64,000 bases of DNA from Ditylenchus dipsaci (lineage: Eukaryota > Nematoda > Chromadorea > Rhabditida > Anguinidae). A program made the position numbers and the translations under genes. Below, piece after piece: positions 23,748 to 34,830 of the stretch. Numbering within the stretch: the stretch's first letter is position 1; every line of letters starts with the position of its first letter. Under the pieces are notes generated by a model. The model was not told where the DNA came from. It was given only the letters and a program-made list of their open reading frames with translations, and searched no databases. Location: NCBI GenBank assembly GCA_004194705.1, contig SADC01001301.1, forward strand, positions 1 through 64,000. The letters run 5' to 3'.

Positions 23748-24013
23748 TAACACGAGAAATCCTGACTGTGAGGACTGTCTACCCTGGCTCAGTTTTTCAC
23801 GCTGAGCAAGTTTATGAATTCAGTTTCTTCTTTTCGAAAACGCCGTTCCTGGTGGTTTTTTAAGTGATTCAAATATTTGAAGAAATCCGCTTCAGGTCCA
23901 TCCATCAAATTTACCTTAATTTTTGTTTTTAGCATGAACTGTGTAATATCTCAAAATGTTGCTGACATTACGAGTTTAAAAATGGTATATAACATACTAA
24001 ATAAATTAGTTCT
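23748..24013 (+). repeat. Inverted repeat arm C (partner 30268-30560)
   Basis: Reverse complement of 30268-30560, with shared blocks around CTCAGTTTTTCACGCTGA and AATGGTATATAACAT. The pair brackets a 6-kb stack of nested elements (24094-29713). It begins 34 nt after the transporter stop codon. Confidence 0.75.
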
Positions 24014-24093
24014 ATTCGATGACTAAAAATCGAAAATGATAAAAATTGTCTTTAAAAACGTCGATTTTTAGCAGTTTTTGCGGTTTAACTTTT

Positions 24094-25908
24094 GGATAAT
24101 ATTTTTTTCATACCGCAAAACACTTGAAAATTACCGCAAATCATTTTTTTATTACCGCAATTTGATTTTCCCGCAAAATACTTTTTTCTTACCGCAAAAT
24201 ACTTTTTTCTTACCGCAAAATACTTTTTTCTTACCGCAAAAATTTTCTCGTCCTTTTTAGTCAAAATTTTGCGGGAATTTGAATTTTTTAGTCAGGAAAT
24301 AACTTGGATCCCTCAGAATCCCACCCCAAATAGCCAGAAGCCGCTGAAAGTTGGTTTTTTCGGGGTTTACTAAAGGGGGTAAACTTTTCGCGAAAATTCG
24401 ATTGAGCGGATCGGATTTCGGGTCCGATGGGCTTAAACGCTCAGAATTCCACCCTTAACCATTATTAACTTGCTTAAATCACCCTAAACCATCCCAAACT
24501 GCTCCATATCAGTATCTAACTACCTAAATCAGTGCTTAGGGTGGTTTAAAATGGTTAAGAATTGTTAAGGGTGAAATTCTGAGCGATTAAGCCCATCGGA
24601 CCCATCGGACCCTTCCGGGGTGGGATTCTGAGGGATCCAAGTTATTTCCTGACTAAAAAATTCAAATTTCCGCAAAATTTTGACTAAAAAGGACGAGAAA
24701 ATTTTTGCGGTAAGAAAAAGTATTTTGCGGTAAGAAAAAAGTATTTTGCGGTAATAAAAAAGTATTTTGCGGGAAAATCAAATTGCGGTAATAAAAAAAG
24801 GCTAAAATTCATTTGCGCCCTCAAAATGCTCATTTACGCCCTCAAATCAATTATTTACGCCCTCAAATTTGAAAATTGATCAAAATGCTCATTTACGCCC
24901 TCAAATTGCTCATTTACGCCCTCAAATTTATTATTTACGCCCTCAAATCGATCAAATTGGGTGGGAATTCCCTATTTTAGATGGCCATATTTTCAGAACT
25001 CGAATGTCTGACTGTGTTTAGACTTTCCAAACCGGTATCTTCAGTTTCCCTGAGCCATTCTGTAGGAGAACGCATGAGGAGCTCACTCGAGCGACCCTGA
25101 GAGCCGCAAAAAATTTGCACTTTATCGAGGTTCGCACTAAATCGGGGTTCCACTTTCGATACTTTCAAAGACTTTTGACCAAGTCCATCGAACTCGAGGT
25201 CGCACTAAATCGGGGATTGACTGTACCAGAGAGAGAGGTAAGTTTTCTCAGGCGGAGGTGCACTGGTGATGGTACCTAGGTGAAGTACCTATGTGGGTAC
25301 CAAGTGGTCGTCCACTTGGATCAAAATTTTTTTTAACGTTTTTCATGTTCCGAAACCTGTTTTTTGGATTTATTCGGGCATGCTGAAGATGGTTTGACGG
25401 TGGTAAAATGCCGTGTTCTCAAGTATTTTTTGAGTGTTGTGAAATAATTGATTTTGGTGAAATCAATTATTCACCAAAACTCAAAATATACTCGAGAACA
25501 CGGGATTTTACCACTGTCAAACCATCTTCAGCATGGCCGAATTAGTCCAGAAAACAGGTTTTGGAACATGAAAAATGTAAAAATCTTTATGATATAAGTG
25601 GACGATCGGCTGGTTTCGCTGGTTGAGACTAAAAAAATTGAATTCCCGCAAAATGTTGGCTAAAATAAGCATTTTGGTCGATTCGAGGGCGTAAAAAAGA
25701 AATTTGAGGGCGTAAATGAGTAATTTGAGGGCGTAAATGAGTAATTTGAGGGCATAAATAAGCATTTTGATCAATTTCAAATTTGAGGGCGTAAATAATT
25801 AATTTGAGGGCGTAAATGAGCATTTTGAGGGCGCAAATCACCTATAGCCATAAAAAAATGATTGGCGGTAATTTTCAAGTGTTTTGCGGTAAGAAGAAAG
25901 TACCATCC
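24094..25908. mobile_element. Tandem-armed inverted-repeat element, TTACCGCAAAATAC arms
   Basis: Ends GGATAATATTTTTTTCATACC and its counterpart (reverse complement GGATGGTACTTTCTTCTTACC). Arms are tandem TTACCGCAAAATACTTTTT units in opposite orientation. Flanking 9-mers TTAACTTTT and TTTACTTTT differ at one base. The inner part is a palindrome with GATCCGATGGGC blocks. Its right arm is interrupted by the element at 24800-25849. Confidence 0.78.
24800..25849. mobile_element. GGCT element copy 1 (1,050 bp), ATTTACGCCCTCAAA arms
   Basis: Ends GGCTAAAATTC and (reverse complement) GGCTATAGGTG. Each arm is a run of ATTTACGCCCTCAAA units, opposed in orientation. A perfect 9-bp duplication ATAAAAAAA flanks it (24791-24799, 25850-25858). 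The centre contains a palindrome with CCAAGTGGTCGTCCACTTGG and a segment with TGACTGTACC resembling a mariner end. A nearly identical copy is at 44778-45829. Confidence 0.92.
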
Positions 25909-25976
25909 TTTACTTTTTTCTCTGCTAATACTTTGCCGTTTTTCACTGCATATTTAAGAAAAGCAATAAAGCCTGC

Positions 25977-26093
25977 TAGGCGATAGGAAAACCGTAAATT
26001 GTGACACCGGATTCGTGTTCAGCATGCTTATGAAACTGGTATCTGATCTCGAAGCTCACTATCTAATTTTGAATTCCGCTCAAGACAACAAAT
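25977..26093 (+). repeat. Inverted repeat arm D (partner 29574-29713)
   Basis: Reverse complement of 29574-29713 (GACACCGGATTCGTGTTCAG shared). Together the arms form a ~260-bp palindrome split by the 3.46-kb hAT-type insertion at 26102-29565. A third diverged copy is near 30000-30100. Confidence 0.85.
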
Positions 26094-26123
26094 ATTCAAA
26101 TTACAGATGGGAACAAACAATAT

Positions 26124-26564
26124 GGCTCAAATTGTTTTCACCCGCCAAATTACTGATTTACCCCGTCAAATTACTTATTTACCCCGCCAAATTGTAAAAA
26201 TGTGTTTTTATCTCAAAAATTTCAGAAATTATTCATTTATTTTCATACCAAAATGTAGCCACGGATCTCAGCTTTCTAACAAGGTATCAATTGCCTTACT
26301 GAAATTTTAAAAAGTTGGAGAAAAAGGTCTCTGTATATAGCAAATTTTCAAAAAAATTGGTCTATACAAAGACCTTTTCTCCAACTTTTCAAAATTTTAA
26401 TAAGTCAGTTGATAGCTTGTTAGAAAGCTGTGATCCAGGGCTTGACGCTGGTATAAAAATTTGAATAAAATTCGGACAAAAAGTCTAAAAATATTGAAAA
26501 GAAATTTTTTTTTTCGATTTTGCGGGGTAAATCAGTAATTTGGCGGGTGAAATTAGTTACAGCC
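26124..26564. mobile_element. GGCT element (441 bp), CCGCCAAATTACT arms
   Basis: Ends GGCTCAAATTG and (reverse complement) GGCTGTAACTA. Arms are tandem TTACCCCGCCAAATTACTGA-type units, and the middle is a palindrome with AGCTTTCTAACA. Perfect 9-bp duplication AAACAATAT at 26115-26123 and 26565-26573. Confidence 0.92.
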
Positions 26565-26592
26565 AAACAATATATTGGTATTGGGATATTGG

Positions 26593-26802
26593 CAGGGCTC
26601 CGAATGAAAAATTTTATAAAAAAAGACATTTGGGTAAAAAAAGGACATTTTGGCTATTTTCGAAGTAAAAGGGTCATTTTATCCAGTGCTTGTTGCCATT
26701 TTGAAGCGAAAAAAAGATTTTGACTAAATTTTCAAAAATAAAAAAGATTTGAGGTGCCAAAAAAAGGACAAATCTTTTTAAAAAGGACGATTCGAAGCCC
26801 TG
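26593..26802. mobile_element. hAT-type mini element (210 bp)
   Basis: Ends CAGGGCTCCGAATG and (reverse complement) CAGGGCTTCGAATC, with perfect 8-bp duplication GATATTGG. The body is AAAAAGGACATTT-type repeats. It is inserted in the ATTGG microsatellite of the 26102-29565 element. Confidence 0.9.
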
Positions 26803-27467
26803 GATATTGGGGTATTGGGTCAAATAAAGGCGTCAATATTGGTATTGGGATATTGATTGGTGTCTTTCAAAAATATTGGAATTGGTATTGGGTTCGACAA
26901 AGATATTGGGTGCTGAATAATGAAATTTTTCCACTAGAAATTTCGAATTCTTACTCATATTTTCTCATTTGTTTGGCCCAATGGATGACATTAAACAAAT
27001 TTTATTTATTATTTTTTTATTGATTTACTTAAATTGTCTTATTTTAAAGAAAAAATTTAACGAAAAGACTTTCCTGTACCAGAATTTGTTGGTGAATATA
27101 AAAACTAAAGTTAGAAGTTCTGACTCAGAAGTGATTTTTTTTGACAAAATCGAGTTTTCTTTTCCATAATTCTGCAACACCATAACAAGATTTATTCCAA
27201 ATTATTTCCCCCACATTCGACAGCTGGTGCAATGACATTAATTTTTCGTCCAAAAATCAGTTCGCCTAATTTGAATAGTATGAAATTCAGATCGTACGAA
27301 ATTTAATTCGTACAAACATGAGTTTAAAAATTACTCGATTATTCGATTTCCGAGCTCATTTTAATTTTGATTTTGTGACCCTAATAAAAAACCGTTTCTT
27401 TAGGCCAGAAAATCAGTTCCAGTGTGTTACTAAATCGAAATTAGACTGAATTAGGAACTTTTTTTAA
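26803..27467. other. Microsatellite remainder and non-coding DNA
   Basis: ATTGGTATTGGG microsatellite to ~26910, then AT-rich sequence without a convincing gene. Confidence 0.5.
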
Positions 27468-28205
27468 GCTCCCCCACACTCCGGCGTAACACGACCCGCA
27501 TAACACAATTTGACTAGTGTTACGCGTAACACTGTTTTTGAGTCGCGTAACACGAGTGGCGTAACACGAGTTAAGTAACAGAATTTGTTACCCGACTCGT
27601 GTTACGCATGTCTGTTACGCGTAACACTGCTTTCGAGTCATGTAACAAAATCTCGTAACACGCTATTTTGTTACGCGTAATACCGAGTCACGTAACACCT
27701 GATTTTTGGCTTCTGGATTCATTTTTTTTGTGTTTTGACCTTTGAAATGTTTGTCTTCTTATGTTTAACGGGATTTAAGAGTGTGTAGAAGTTTCTAAAA
27801 AATAGAAGTTTCTGAAAAGATAGAAATTTTCCTATTTAGGACGCATCTCATGTTACGCGAGTTGAGTCACGTAACAACACCTTATTACGTGACTCGCTTT
27901 TGCTAAGTTATATCTCCATGTAGTATTTGGATCTGCTGTGTCTTTTTTCACCACTTTTAACTTAGAGCTCAATTTTCTGCTACGTTTTGCGAACCTATGT
28001 TGGATATCTTTCCGGAACACTCAAGTACAGCATATTGGTTTTTTTTATAAGCACAAAATGTATGATCAAAGTTCGCACTAAAAAAAATTTTTCCCGCCGT
28101 TTAAATTGGAGATAATGTATTTTAGCATGGATTTTCGGTGGAAGTTTGGGTTCAAACCCGATTTTCTCCTAATTTTTGCAAACTCATGTCGGCTATCTTT
28201 CCGTT

Positions 28206-28320
28206 GGTACCCAGGTAGTGGTATTCAGGTGGTATTACCCAGGTGGTGTAACCCAGGTGGTGGTGCCCAGGTGCTGGTGCTCACTGAGCACTGCTTAGGT
28301 GGTCATGCCCTGGTGGTTGG
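28206..28320. repeat. CAGGTGGT minisatellite
   Basis: Seven or so ~14-bp units of the form CCCAGGTGGTG(T/G)A. It belongs to the same motif pool (CAGGTGG) as the dispersed blocks at 10.5, 16.1 and 56.6 kb. Confidence 0.8.
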
Positions 28321-28343
28321 AATTTTTTAACAAACTCATAATA

Positions 28344-28468
28344 CAGTCGTGTCTTGATATAACGCAACCCTTGAAATTATTCCAGCAAAAAAATGTGGTC
28401 AAATTTACGTTCGCTATAACGCGACTTTTTTCCGGTCCCAAGGGTCGCGTTATATCGAGACTTGACTT
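28344..28468. mobile_element. Tc1/mariner-like MITE (125 bp)
   Basis: Ends CAGTCGTGTCTTGATATAAC and GTTATATCGAGACTTGACTT with TA on each side. Related in its end sequence to the element at 23243. Confidence 0.8.
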
Positions 28469-29573
28469 TATAAAATACTGCGTTAATATTGGCAGCATAT
28501 TTATAAAATTAGTCTGTTTTAAAAAATCATCATATTGTCAGCGAATACAGGATACCTTGCAGTCGTACACTTGCCGGATAGTTGAGGCGGGATCAAGGCA
28601 ATTTGCTCACACTCCAGGCGACTGGAGTAGCATTCAGGCGTTTGGGGCACCCTCTAGGCAGCTTTATTACCTTTCAGGCAAACAGGGTATCCAGGTGGTT
28701 GAGTTACTATCCAAATAAATTTTCATCGGTATTTTGCATTAAATTGAAAAAGCACTCTATTACGCTTCTCTTCTCAGCCACAGCTGTCGATTAAAAAAGA
28801 TCGTGAAACTAATTATCCTGGTCTAACATATAAAAAATAGCACTTGCAGATGGTAAACACTAAATAAAGATGAATTCTATGCAAAGATGGTTTTTTGTGA
28901 ATAGCCCTGTAAAAAGAATGCAAGGATATCTGAATAAAAGACAGGAAATTATCGGAGGGATCGGGGCTGTGTATTTTTAGGAGGACGTGCCCTGGCATTG
29001 GATTAGACTATTTAGGTGTTATCACCTGGATTAGACCACCTGAGTACTTGGTCTCTGCCACAACCTTGATCTGTCTGTTGGAACAGAGAAAACTGTAAAT
29101 ATCTTTCCTGCATGTCTCCAGTCAGCATCCTTCACCTTTGTATGATTGCCGTTTAAACGTGAATGTTGACAAACAAGAAAGAATCGTTGACCTCAAACGT
29201 GTTACGCGACTCGGTTGTTACGCGTAACATGTTACGCGTAACATGTTACGCGTAACACGCGAAATGTTACGCGTAACATCGAAAACTGCTGTTACTTGAC
29301 TTTTGTCACGGGGGTCTGTTACGCGACTAAGAAAAGGTGTTACGCGTAACAGACTCGCGTAACACGAGTAGCGTAACAGAATTTGTTACGTGTTACGCCG
29401 GAGTGTGGGGGAGCTTTAATGTTTTGGTGAACACATAGAGTTTTGAAAAAATATTGGTATTAGGCAATATATTGGGGTCCACAAATTTGAAATATTGGTA
29501 TTGGTATTGGGTCTAGCGAGGGCCAAAAGATATTGGTATTGGGCAAAGGCAAATGCCCATCTCTAATTCAAAT

Positions 29574-29713
29574 GACAAAATTTCTAAATTTGAATATTTG
29601 TTGTCTCGGACAGAATTTAAAATACGACAGTGAGCTTAGAGATTAGATATCAGTTTCATAAGCACACTGAACACGAATCCGGTGTCACAATTTACGGTTT
29701 TCCTATCGCTCAA
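29574..29713 (-). repeat. Inverted repeat arm D' (partner 25977-26093)
   Basis: Reverse complement of arm D; the palindrome centre lies at the hAT insertion site. Confidence 0.85.
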
Positions 29714-30267
29714 CGTCAAAATGACGACTTTGTAGAATGTGTTGCTACCAGTGCAGGGAATTTTTCAAATTTCTCGTCCTTGTACTCCGTACCGAAAATT
29801 TTGCGGGACTCGTACTTCGTACCTACCTCGTACCGACTTTTTCAAATCGCTCGTAATCGTCTTATGCCTCACCTTTACTCGTCCTCGTCTTTTACTAGTC
29901 CTTTGTGTTTTTATTCGTACTTTGTACTAAAAAGCAGACAAAGTTTTTTTTATTAAAATTTTACATTTTCGCTTAAATGTTTATGTATCGTCAAATGATG
30001 GTGTATGACAGTGAGTTTTGAGATTAGACATCAGTTTTATAAGCAATCGACTACGCTTAACATGAATCCTGTGTTAGAATTTATGGTTATACTAGCGCCT
30101 AATGTCTAAATGGGTACTCGATAGATATCCACCGCAGATATCCCAGCAACATATATCTTTTCAGGCATCTTTCTCTAACTTGGCTTAGGGTCAGGGTAAG
30201 CCAGCGTATGTTAGGACATGTTTTTAAAAGTGGCTACTTTAACATTTTTGAGTTTTAGCCTCCAAAG

Positions 30268-30560
30268 ATAATTTCAAACATTTGATTGGAATTATTTTAT
30301 TTAGCATGTTATATACCATTTTTAAGCTCGTAGTGTCAGCAACATTTTGAGCTATTGCACAGTACATGCTTCATGCTAAAAACGAAATTTATGATCTATT
30401 TGGTGGATGGACCTAAAGTGGATTCTTTCAAATATTTGAACCTCTGAAAAACCACCAGCAATGGCGTTTTTGAAAAAGTTAAATTTACAGACGTGTTCAG
30501 CGTGAAAAACTGAGCCAGGAAGAACCGTCCTTACAGTCAGGGTTTTTCGTGTTGAATACT
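30268..30560 (-). repeat. Inverted repeat arm C' (partner 23748-24013)
   Basis: Reverse complement of arm C, closing the nested stack. Confidence 0.75.
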
Positions 30561-30676
30561 ATTTTTTTGCAAATAAAATTTCAAACATTTGATTGGAAAG
30601 ACTACCAATTTATCTCGCCAAAAATTTAACCTTAGCCGGAATCCATAATCTGGTTGGGTTAACTGACCATCAACTG

Positions 30677-30894
30677 CAGGGTGAATCAGAAAAAAACATT
30701 ACCATTTTAAAAATATCGGTGTGGCCATCGATTTTCACAGAAAAATCGATGACGGTGGTTAAGCCACCTGGGAGCTGCCTAAACTTTAGAAAACACAAAA
30801 GATAGATAGATATTCCCAAAAAAACTTCAAACAAATTTTCAAAAAATTATAACTGAAATTTTTAAAAATCGTAGAATTGTTTTGGTTCACCCTG
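30677..30894. mobile_element. Mariner-like MITE with ATCGATTTTC core
   Basis: Ends CAGGGTGAATCAGAAA and TTTTGGTTCACCCTG, with TA on the right side. The inner stem (ATCGATTTTCACAG / AAAAATCGAT) and the following GTGGTTAAGC-type segment recur in the element at 62452. Confidence 0.7.
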
Positions 30895-30896
30895 TA

Positions 30897-31138
30897 CAGT
30901 GGTCTCACGATTCAATATAAACCTCTCAAGTTTGTTCCCGCCTAGGCTCCTATAATTTCTTAGCTCGATTTTCGAAATCTTTTGTCAGTTTTGATTCGTC
31001 AGTCAAATCCGAAATATCACAAGGGTTCTGATTTTGCCGCTCGTTTCTTACAAACAATTCGAAAATTTAGCTAAAAAAGTGTCGGACCCTTGGTGGGAAC
31101 GAACTTTCTGGGGTGTAAATTAAATCGGGAGTTCACTG
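30897..31138. mobile_element. Mariner-like MITE (242 bp)
   Basis: Starts CAGTGGTCTCACG directly after the TA that ends the preceding element and finishes AGTTCACTG before TA. The inner GTTCCCGCCTAGG / AAGTTCGTTCCC-type segments match the palindrome at 54050-54473. Confidence 0.7.
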
Positions 31139-31206
31139 TAACCTATATTTATCCCTCTAAATTCGACAGTTTTCCTCCTTTTTATTTTCTTCTTTGTTCT
31201 TTCCAA

Positions 31207-31656
31207 GGCTAAAGTTCGTTATATAGCATAGCCGGAAAAGTGGTTTTGACCACTTTTTTGAATGTATTAGGCAGTAATTAGTACGAAAAACATGTTTTTA
31301 GGTGTGGGACGACATTTTTTGGAAAAATATTTTTTTGACCAAAAAATGACATTTTTCAAATTTTAGTTTTTTTTTCAGTTTTTATGTTATGTTTTGTCTG
31401 TTGCTGTTTTATATTTTGGCTCACATATTAGTTTTAGTTATCCATGGCGCTCAATCTGATTCGTCTTTATGATATCTGCTTAGGCTTAGGCTTATATTAA
31501 TGATCATTTATGGTCATTTTATGGTCAAAAAAATATTTTTCCAAAAAGTGTCGTCCCACACCTAAAAACATGTTTTTCGTACTAATTACGGCCTAATACG
31601 TTCAAAACAGTGGTCAAAACCACTTTTTGGGCTATGCTATATAACGAACTCCGGCC
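31207..31656. mobile_element. GGCT-type palindromic element (450 bp)
   Basis: Near-perfect palindrome. Left end GGCTAAAGTTCGTTATA, right end (reverse complement) GGCCGGAGTTCGTTATA, flanked by CTTTCCAA on both sides (8 bp; 9 bp with one mismatch). The arms carry GTGTGGGACGACA and AAAACATGTTTTTCG. No tandem arm here, unlike its relatives. Confidence 0.85.
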
Positions 31657-31794
31657 CTTTCCAAAAACTAGTTTTTGATGCGTAGGCATCGCATGTGATG
31701 CATTCAACAAAAAAAAGCAACCCAGTCTAGTCAATAGTCACACTTTATGTACACACATACTACTCTATTATACAAGCACAACCCTGTGTGTCTG

Positions 31795-31840
31795 TCGGCC
31801 ATATAAAAACCGCCTTTTATTTCCCCCTCCCTCCACTCCA
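31795..31840 (+). promoter_or_regulatory. Probable TATA promoter of the 32.2-34.1 kb gene
   Basis: CCATATAAAAACCGCC at about 31798-31813 is a good TATA box. About 30 bp on, a pyrimidine-rich stretch with CCACCATCAAC offers an initiator-like start. No element boundary separates it from the downstream gene. Confidence 0.5.
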
Positions 31841-32164
31841 CCATCAACAAGACCCTTTGTGCTGAGTCAACACATATGCTTGCTCGCCTTGCTATTGGCT
31901 GAAATAGGACGCCATTGCCCTTTTTTCTCTGCTGTCCTCTCTTGCTATAACTCGGTCTCTAGAGGGTTGCCCTTGCGAAATGCATCCACCCAACCATTAC
32001 TGCCTCTTTATCTCAGTGTTGACGCTTTTTGCTGTCTAGATTAGATTATTTCTGTGGTTTATTATTATTATTTTTGGGATTTTGTAGTTTTCGTTAAGTG
32101 CGTGCTAAATTTATCATTAAAATTAAGTAATAGTGGTCTAATTTGCAGAGAATACTTGATCCAA

Positions 32165-34105
32165 ATGCATTACGAGCTGTCTCCCCCCTCATCTACCGGT
32201 TGTTCTTCGTCGTCTTCGAGTGGCTATGAGGATGAAATTCCATTGACATTGTCGCCTACAGAGTTGCTGTCTCTGGCCATCAAAAGCGCAGAATGTTGTA
32301 TGAGGACAAGGAACACGATTTCAGGAGGGTACTAGGTGGGTTATTTGGTTCAGTAAAGTAGGGTTTCAGGTGAGAGTCGGAATCGCAACCAATCTCCTAG
32401 AATTAGGCTTTCGGTCTTAAGCACCCTAGTATGAAAAATATCTGTTCATTCCTTTGGTCATATCTCAGTAATCACACAATTTATTAAAGATTTTGAACAA
32501 ATATTTGGATTTTCGAGTACTTTTTAGCAAGCATGTCATCTTAGACCAAAAAGTCTTAGTTGATCTGTGAAAAAAATAATGATTGCCTCGAGAAGGAATC
32601 GAGCTTACTTGAATTTTTCATAGTCTTCCTCACTCTACCATTGAGCTGCCAAGTCAATTATCCTTTTCTGGTTTAAAATTAATTTTTGCAATGAAGCATC
32701 TGCCTAAGCACATTAAAGTAACAATTTTTTTTCGAAATTCGATTTAGGAAAACATTACTCATTTTTAGATCACAATGTATGTCAAAAAGTATAGTTTCCC
32801 CTACAAAAACTCCGCGAGCTGCCTTACAGCAATAGAATAAGCTGGTTAGATTCCCATTGTACGGCTAAAAATTGGCTGGTTTGACTCTCACTGGTGATCA
32901 TACACTTTTTAAAACAAAATCTAGCCTATCAATAGTTTATTTTCAGGCAACACTGGTATGATATCATCCCTGTGCAAGTATTTGGGTGAAGGCAGAGCCA
33001 AGCGCAGGAACAGGAGGAGTGGCCGATCTCGACGCCGCAGTCAGTCAGTGAAGCGCCAATGGCAAGATCAGGAACTGGATGGTACAGAGTTGGTGATAAG
33101 TGATACTAATATAGGGGATATCTGCCCCAATGAATCTGAACCACAGATAGTTCCTTGCAGCAACAAGCAGGCTATTCAAATTCAGACTGACCACCACCCC
33201 ATGTCTTTTGAGGATGTAACTGCCTCTGAGTGCAAACGCCAAAAGTTGGATCAGACTCAAAGCCACCAGTCTGGAAGGAGGAAACAGAACCACAAGGAAT
33301 TGTTGGAGATAGATGACCCTCTTAGTGACCTCTTTGCCAATTTCGATGCAGCTTCATATGAACAAAGTCTGCAGGGTTCGTTTTTTTTATTTGAACGGCA
33401 CTTCATTAAAAAATTTGTGTTTCATTTGGGATTTCATGTCAAAAATTTATATTTCGGGCGCTCAAAAAATCATAAGCACAGCATAATAAAAAGCTGTATT
33501 TTGTAGCGCCTTTCTCTTTTGCCTAATTACCCTGTAATCACAACTTTTGAGAAAAAAAACCGCCTACAAAATGTCATGACACAAAAGTTGATTTCAACCA
33601 TCGAAATCGCCCTTGGAAATGATTAAAATTACAAAAATGAAAAGTTATCGCTGGGTGGGTACGAACCTTAGAATACACCGAGAGAAAACAAAACTCCGCC
33701 CAATAAGCTCACCCACTCAACCACACTACACCTTGAAATATATTTGAAATTTTCTTCAGGCACTAACAATGGACCAGTCCAGCCTACCAGTCTCTACAGT
33801 GGTGAGCAATATGTGTGGCTGTACTAGGATTGTATGAAGACTGCATACTATGCTGTAACGCTTGCTTCCTCTTCTATCTGTACATATTTTCAGACAGACG
33901 GATTTACTCATTGACTGTACCACAAATGTATCAATTAGCCTCCCCGTTTAGTTGTGATAAGATTACTCAATTTAATTGTTTGTATACTAATATAAATGCC
34001 AGAATTTTTTATTCTTTTCTAGCCAATACCCTTCAACAAAATCGCGTCATAAGGAAGGTCGTGACGAGCCCTGGCTGGCAAGTTTTTGTCATTAAGGACA
34101 TTTGA
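32165..34105 (+). CDS. Unknown Ser-rich and Arg-rich, probably nuclear protein
   Basis: Exon with ATG 32165 (after an acceptor TTTGCAG at 32148) reads a Ser-rich N-terminus (PPSSTGCSSSSSSGYEDE) and a helical segment (LSPTELLSLAIKSAECC) up to about 32320. The next clear exon (32946-33370) reads MISSLCKYLGEGRAKRRNRR, a strong basic nuclear-localisation-like stretch, then an acidic/Gln-rich region ending DPLSDLFANFDAASYEQSLQ. GT-AG introns link it in phase to 33761-33801 (GTNNGPVQPTSLYS) and to an exon at 33893 that stays open to TGA 34105. The join between the first and second exons is not resolved (a stop follows TCAGGAGGGTAC). I do not recognise the family; composition suggests a transcription regulator or adaptor. 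Confidence 0.6.
32580..32665 (-). repeat. tRNA-like sequence (SINE or tRNA relic)
   Basis: On the minus strand AGCTCAATGGTAGAG (A-box/D-arm like) precedes AGCTCGATTCC (B-box like) at about tRNA spacing, but the acceptor and anticodon stems do not pair well. Inside an intron of the unknown nuclear gene. Confidence 0.45.
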
Positions 34106-34439
34106 AGCTTATTTTTAGGCCTGATTGTGCAAGAGAATGTTGGTTTGGCTAACAATTGACTTGTGGTTGAAGAAAGGTTATCCAAGTAGACAATTTTTAA
34201 CTTGACAATTTTAACAGGCATATCAAACAAAATTAATACGTCTGTTACAATTTTTTTGGCAAAAATGATATACACTGCAACAAATTGCTCATCAGAAGCG
34301 ATCTTTTTGGGGAGTCACACGTTCGAACCCACCTAGGGTCTGAACACTTTTCATACTGAATTTTTTTGTTTTAAGTTTTTATATTGATGACTTAAAAAAG
34401 TTGCAAAAATTTTAAAATTAATTTCGGGGTGGTATTTAT

Positions 34440-34830
34440 TTATGCCTGCTAATTTCTGAAAAATCCATGCTAATTTCTTTAAAATGCTCAATATTTTTTT
34501 TCGCATTTTTTTCTAAACTTTTATTTTTTAAAATTTTTAGTGTCATCGTGTATCCCAGGATCTCAGCTTTCTAATAAGCTATGAAACTCCATTGAATGGT
34601 TTCATAAATGCAGAGATTTAGGGGTTGAGACCAAATAACACCTTTTTTTTAACACCTAAATACCTTTACCTCTAAAATCATTCAATGGAGTTTGATAGCT
34701 CATTAGAAAGCTGAGATCCTGGCTACAGGATGATGTTAAAAGTTTAAAACAATTGAAACAAAAATTCAGACAAAAATGCAAAAAGAAAATTAGCGGGCAT
34801 TTTTCGGAAATCAGCGGGCCGAATTAAATA
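34440..34830. repeat. Palindromic element with GCTAATTTC/GCGGGC ends
   Basis: Arms around 34540-34610 and 34675-34745 are reverse complements (GATCTCAGCTTTCTAATAAG pairs with CTCATTAGAAAGCTGAGATC). Outer parts carry TGCTAATTTCTGAAAAAT and its diverged mirror. No coding content. Confidence 0.7.

Larger units (their letters stand above)
27468..29414. mobile_element. Inverted-repeat element with GTTACGCGTAACA arms
   Basis: Ends GCTCCCCCACACTCCGGCG and its reverse complement, flanked by TTTAA (27463-27467 and 29415-29419). Both arms are made of GTTACGCGTAACAC-type units, themselves palindromic, so each arm and the whole element can fold. The interior includes a CAGGTGG minisatellite and a mariner MITE. 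No coding region recognised; superfamily uncertain. Confidence 0.75.
26102..29565. mobile_element. hAT-type non-autonomous element, ATTGGTATTGGG core
   Basis: Ends TACAGATGGGAAC and (reverse complement) TAGAGATGGGCAT, with perfect 8-bp duplication ATTCAAAT (26094-26101, 29566-29573). Next to both ends are ATATTGGTATTGGG microsatellite tracts. The body has been expanded by at least three further insertions (26124-26564, 26593-26802, 27468-29414). No transposase. Confidence 0.88.
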
